NCBI GenBank assembly: GCA_947044405.1
Contig: CAMRHE010000018.1
Span: 5,146,001-5,210,000, forward strand
Reading direction: 5' to 3'
DNA from: Leptodactylus fallax
Taxonomy: Eukaryota > Chordata > Amphibia > Anura > Leptodactylidae
Length of the DNA: 64,000 bases
Shown in pieces: positions 61,850 through 64,000 of the stretch (its first letter is position 1; the number at the start of each line of letters is the position of its first letter). The notes beneath the pieces were generated by a model. The model did not search any database. It was not told the origin of the DNA and saw only the letters and a list, made by a program, of their open reading frames with translations. Made by a program: the position numbers and the translations under genes.

Positions 61850-63439
61850 TGCCAACCATGTCTCTATGGTAAAAACAATCCGGACAGTTTGCAGAGTTTA
61901 ATAATGAAAGCAGCTTCAATACTAGGCAGGGACTACCAAAAAGAAGAATGCTGTGCCTGGTCAAAAAAGAAGGGCATGCGTGACGAGAGACAGATAACTG
62001 GGAAACAAATGGTGGTTGCACACACCCCTTTAAAAAAACGTGACTTTAGTTATTGATGCCTTTCTTGTGCAAACATCAGAAGTAGGTTCAAAACAAACTG
62101 AAAATATAAAGCGAGGACAGAAATACTTAGCTTGAAGTGAAAGGTAAATTTAGTGAAGTATGAAAATGTTTACAATATTTTTTTGCACCTTCATATGCAC
62201 CTCTATGTTAATGAAAAAGAAGGCGCCAAATACAATAATATTATGTATCAGCAGCGGTCTCTCCCTGCCTGCATTAATACGTATCTTGGACATTCAGTTG
62301 TTAATTTACACTGATTAAATGAGAGAATCTAGCGGTGATTTACTACCGTAATTACACCGCACAATACAGTGTCTTTTCCTGCAATACATAACCAGTTTCT
62401 ACCATTTCAGAGCAGTATTTTATGAATAACCTACTCTGTGATGTCTGCAGGTAGCTGAGCCAGTGAATGTCACTCCAGCCATCTTTGCCAAACCCCTCTG
62501 GCCATCAACACTAAAGTGAAAAAAGAGCTAGAGGCGACATCCAGTCCTTAACTTGGAAGGAACAATAACACCTGGACTTTACTGGCGTGGATTCAAAGGC
62601 AACATTTTATTCTCCCCCTAGTTTTTGAAGCACTTAAATAAATAATGGCTCTATTATTCTACAGTAATTTTTTAACCACTACAATAGTGACACTATGTTA
62701 TGCAGATAATCATCTATACATAAGACAATAAATACAACAAAAACACTAAGCAGTTGCTAAGCAACAAAATGAAAGTAGAACTTTTTCACAGGGGACTATG
62801 TTAAAAGGGCATGCCCAGAAATAACTGTCTCTGTTACACAATGTAGCACGGTTATTACAAAACATAAAAAAGCAACCAATGCGAACTGATCCGGTGAACA
62901 CTCATCTTACTTTTACAACACTGTCACGTGCTGTAAAATTTGGTTTTATAGGCATCTGTTAAATCTGATGTTTAGTTTGCTACTATCATTGAATTATTTG
63001 TGCATCTGCTTATGATTGTCACCAATGCTATTATTTTATCACTGTAACCATTTCCCTGACCATTTCATAGATAATGAAAATAGTGTGGAGGTTGTCAGAG
63101 ACCCACCTCTATTAACAGATAGCATGCTTTTGTGTAGCAGTACAAAACTGAGGATTTGGAATAGTTACATAGTTAATATTAATAGCGATAATCACCTAAA
63201 GCTTTTTGTAAAAAGTATATCAGACTGGACTCACATCTACGGCATTCATTACGTGTTACATCAGGAGAACAGAAGCAAAATGGATGCTAAATGACAGACA
63301 ACAACAGATCCCTTTGAGTATTATGGTTTCAGGTATCAATTATGATGTCTGTCATTTTGCAGGATAAGAAAATCTTCTATGCAGGCCTTTTTCGTCCAGA
63401 TGTGTTTTGTATCCGACTTCCGAGCCTCGTTTAGTCATG
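61850..63439. other. Unassigned intron
   Basis: No recognised element or exon; the 92-codon frame near 63016 has no known motif. Confidence 0.45.
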
Positions 63440-63540
63440 GGGGTTCATACTGTGAATAAAACTGTAATAGTTACTGTGGAGTGAGCTGACCCCTGACAGC
63501 CGCACTGTCGTCACGTGCTAGGACGGCCTGTACGTGACAG
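63440..63540. repeat. LTR-end fragment related to 4677-5477
   Basis: GACAGCCGCACTGTCGTCACG ending GGCCTGTACGTGACA parallels the last about 55 bp of the candidate solo LTR. The rest of the LTR is not visible. Confidence 0.5.
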
Positions 63541-63639
63541 CTAAACAGGTATTGTGGTAATATTTGTTCTTCACTCATGATTTTCATACAGAAGATGGAA
63601 GCAACAAGCCATTTTTTTTTTTGCCAAGGGCAAAGTTTA

Positions 63640-63860
63640 ACATTTTATTTTTGTTTACTTATATGGCGCCATCATATTTTGTGACGCTTTACAGATATTG
63701 TCAACACTGTCCCAAGTAAGGCTCACAATCTAAATTCTCTATTAGTATATCTTTGGAGGGTGGGAGGAAACCCATTCAAACACAGGGAGAACATACAAAC
63801 TCCATGCAGATGTTGTCCTTCGAACCTAGGACTCCAGCACTGCAACAAAACAGTACTAGT
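63640..63860. repeat. SINE/LINE-tail family copy
   Basis: CTTATATGGCGCCATCATAT, then TCTTTGGAGGGTGGGAGGAA and GGGAGAACATACAAACTCC, in the same order as 35873-36060. CCTTCGAACCTAGGAC resembles a tRNA B-box-type end. Confidence 0.65.
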
Positions 63861-64000
63861 CAGGAATGCCACCATTTTTTTTTGTATCGAAGTAGATTCC
63901 AAATATTCTATTGCTGATATTGTAACCCACGTCTAGCAAATGTAACCGTGTCTTGAACCTGTGCAGAGCTAATACTAAAATGCACCTTCCAGGACCTTAA

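Larger units (their letters stand above)
54126..64000 (-). other. NR3C2: NR3C2 intron 2 (3' part)
   Basis: This is the sequence upstream of the exon 3 acceptor (pyrimidine tract about 54128-54150, AG at 54127-54126). The large N-terminal-domain exon 2 must lie beyond the right edge; none of its coding sequence is seen. A Tc1 copy and several MITEs are the main contents. Confidence 0.9.

Overview
The window is vertebrate nuclear DNA. It lies wholly inside one gene, read on the minus strand: the mineralocorticoid receptor NR3C2. Only two short exons are coding. Exon 3 (first zinc finger, 53986-54125) and exon 4 (second zinc finger, 14132-14248) are separated by a 39.7-kb intron. Part of intron 2 lies to the right (54126-64000) and part of intron 4 to the left (1-14131). 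Exon lengths (140 and 117 bp), splice sites, codon phases and the MR-specific residues after the second finger all agree.

The rest is intron filled with transposable elements. The mix suggests an anuran amphibian, but this is inferred from repeat style, not shown by a species marker. It includes several Tc1/mariner families with about 200-bp inverted repeats, many TTAA-flanked palindromic MITEs, hAT elements, an L2/CR1-like LINE and an L1/Tx1-like LINE tail. From left to right: 1-3.3 kb, an L2-like LINE (minus) with an internal run of probably artefactual poly-T/poly-G, next to an hAT end; 3.3-11 kb, MITEs, a candidate solo LTR and two small Tc1 derivatives; 11.8-14 kb, MITEs and a LINE ORF2 tail; 14.1 kb, exon 4; 15.05-16.65 kb, a Tc1 element with an uninterrupted 340-codon transposase; 18-34 kb, MITEs, a 1.4-kb hAT element rich in hairpins and tandem repeats, Tc1 relics, a foldback, a 177-bp higher-order minisatellite and two more hAT elements; 35-45.5 kb, MITEs and two Tc1-like pseudogenes, one abutting a tRNA-like sequence; 45.66-47.26 kb, a second, frameshifted copy of the Tc1 seen at 15 kb; 49.6-51.3 kb and 56.4-58.0 kb, two further Tc1 families, both dead; 54 kb, exon 3; then MITEs to the end.

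The most interesting host-gene signal is at the exon 3 donor. A second GT lies exactly 12 nt downstream in frame. It would insert four residues (K-C-S-R) between the zinc fingers, the position of the known mammalian MR+4 variant (K-C-S-W). I saw no bacterial, viral or novel multi-gene system. All long open frames outside the two exons are transposase or reverse transcriptase, their antisense shadows, or tandem repeats lacking stops.
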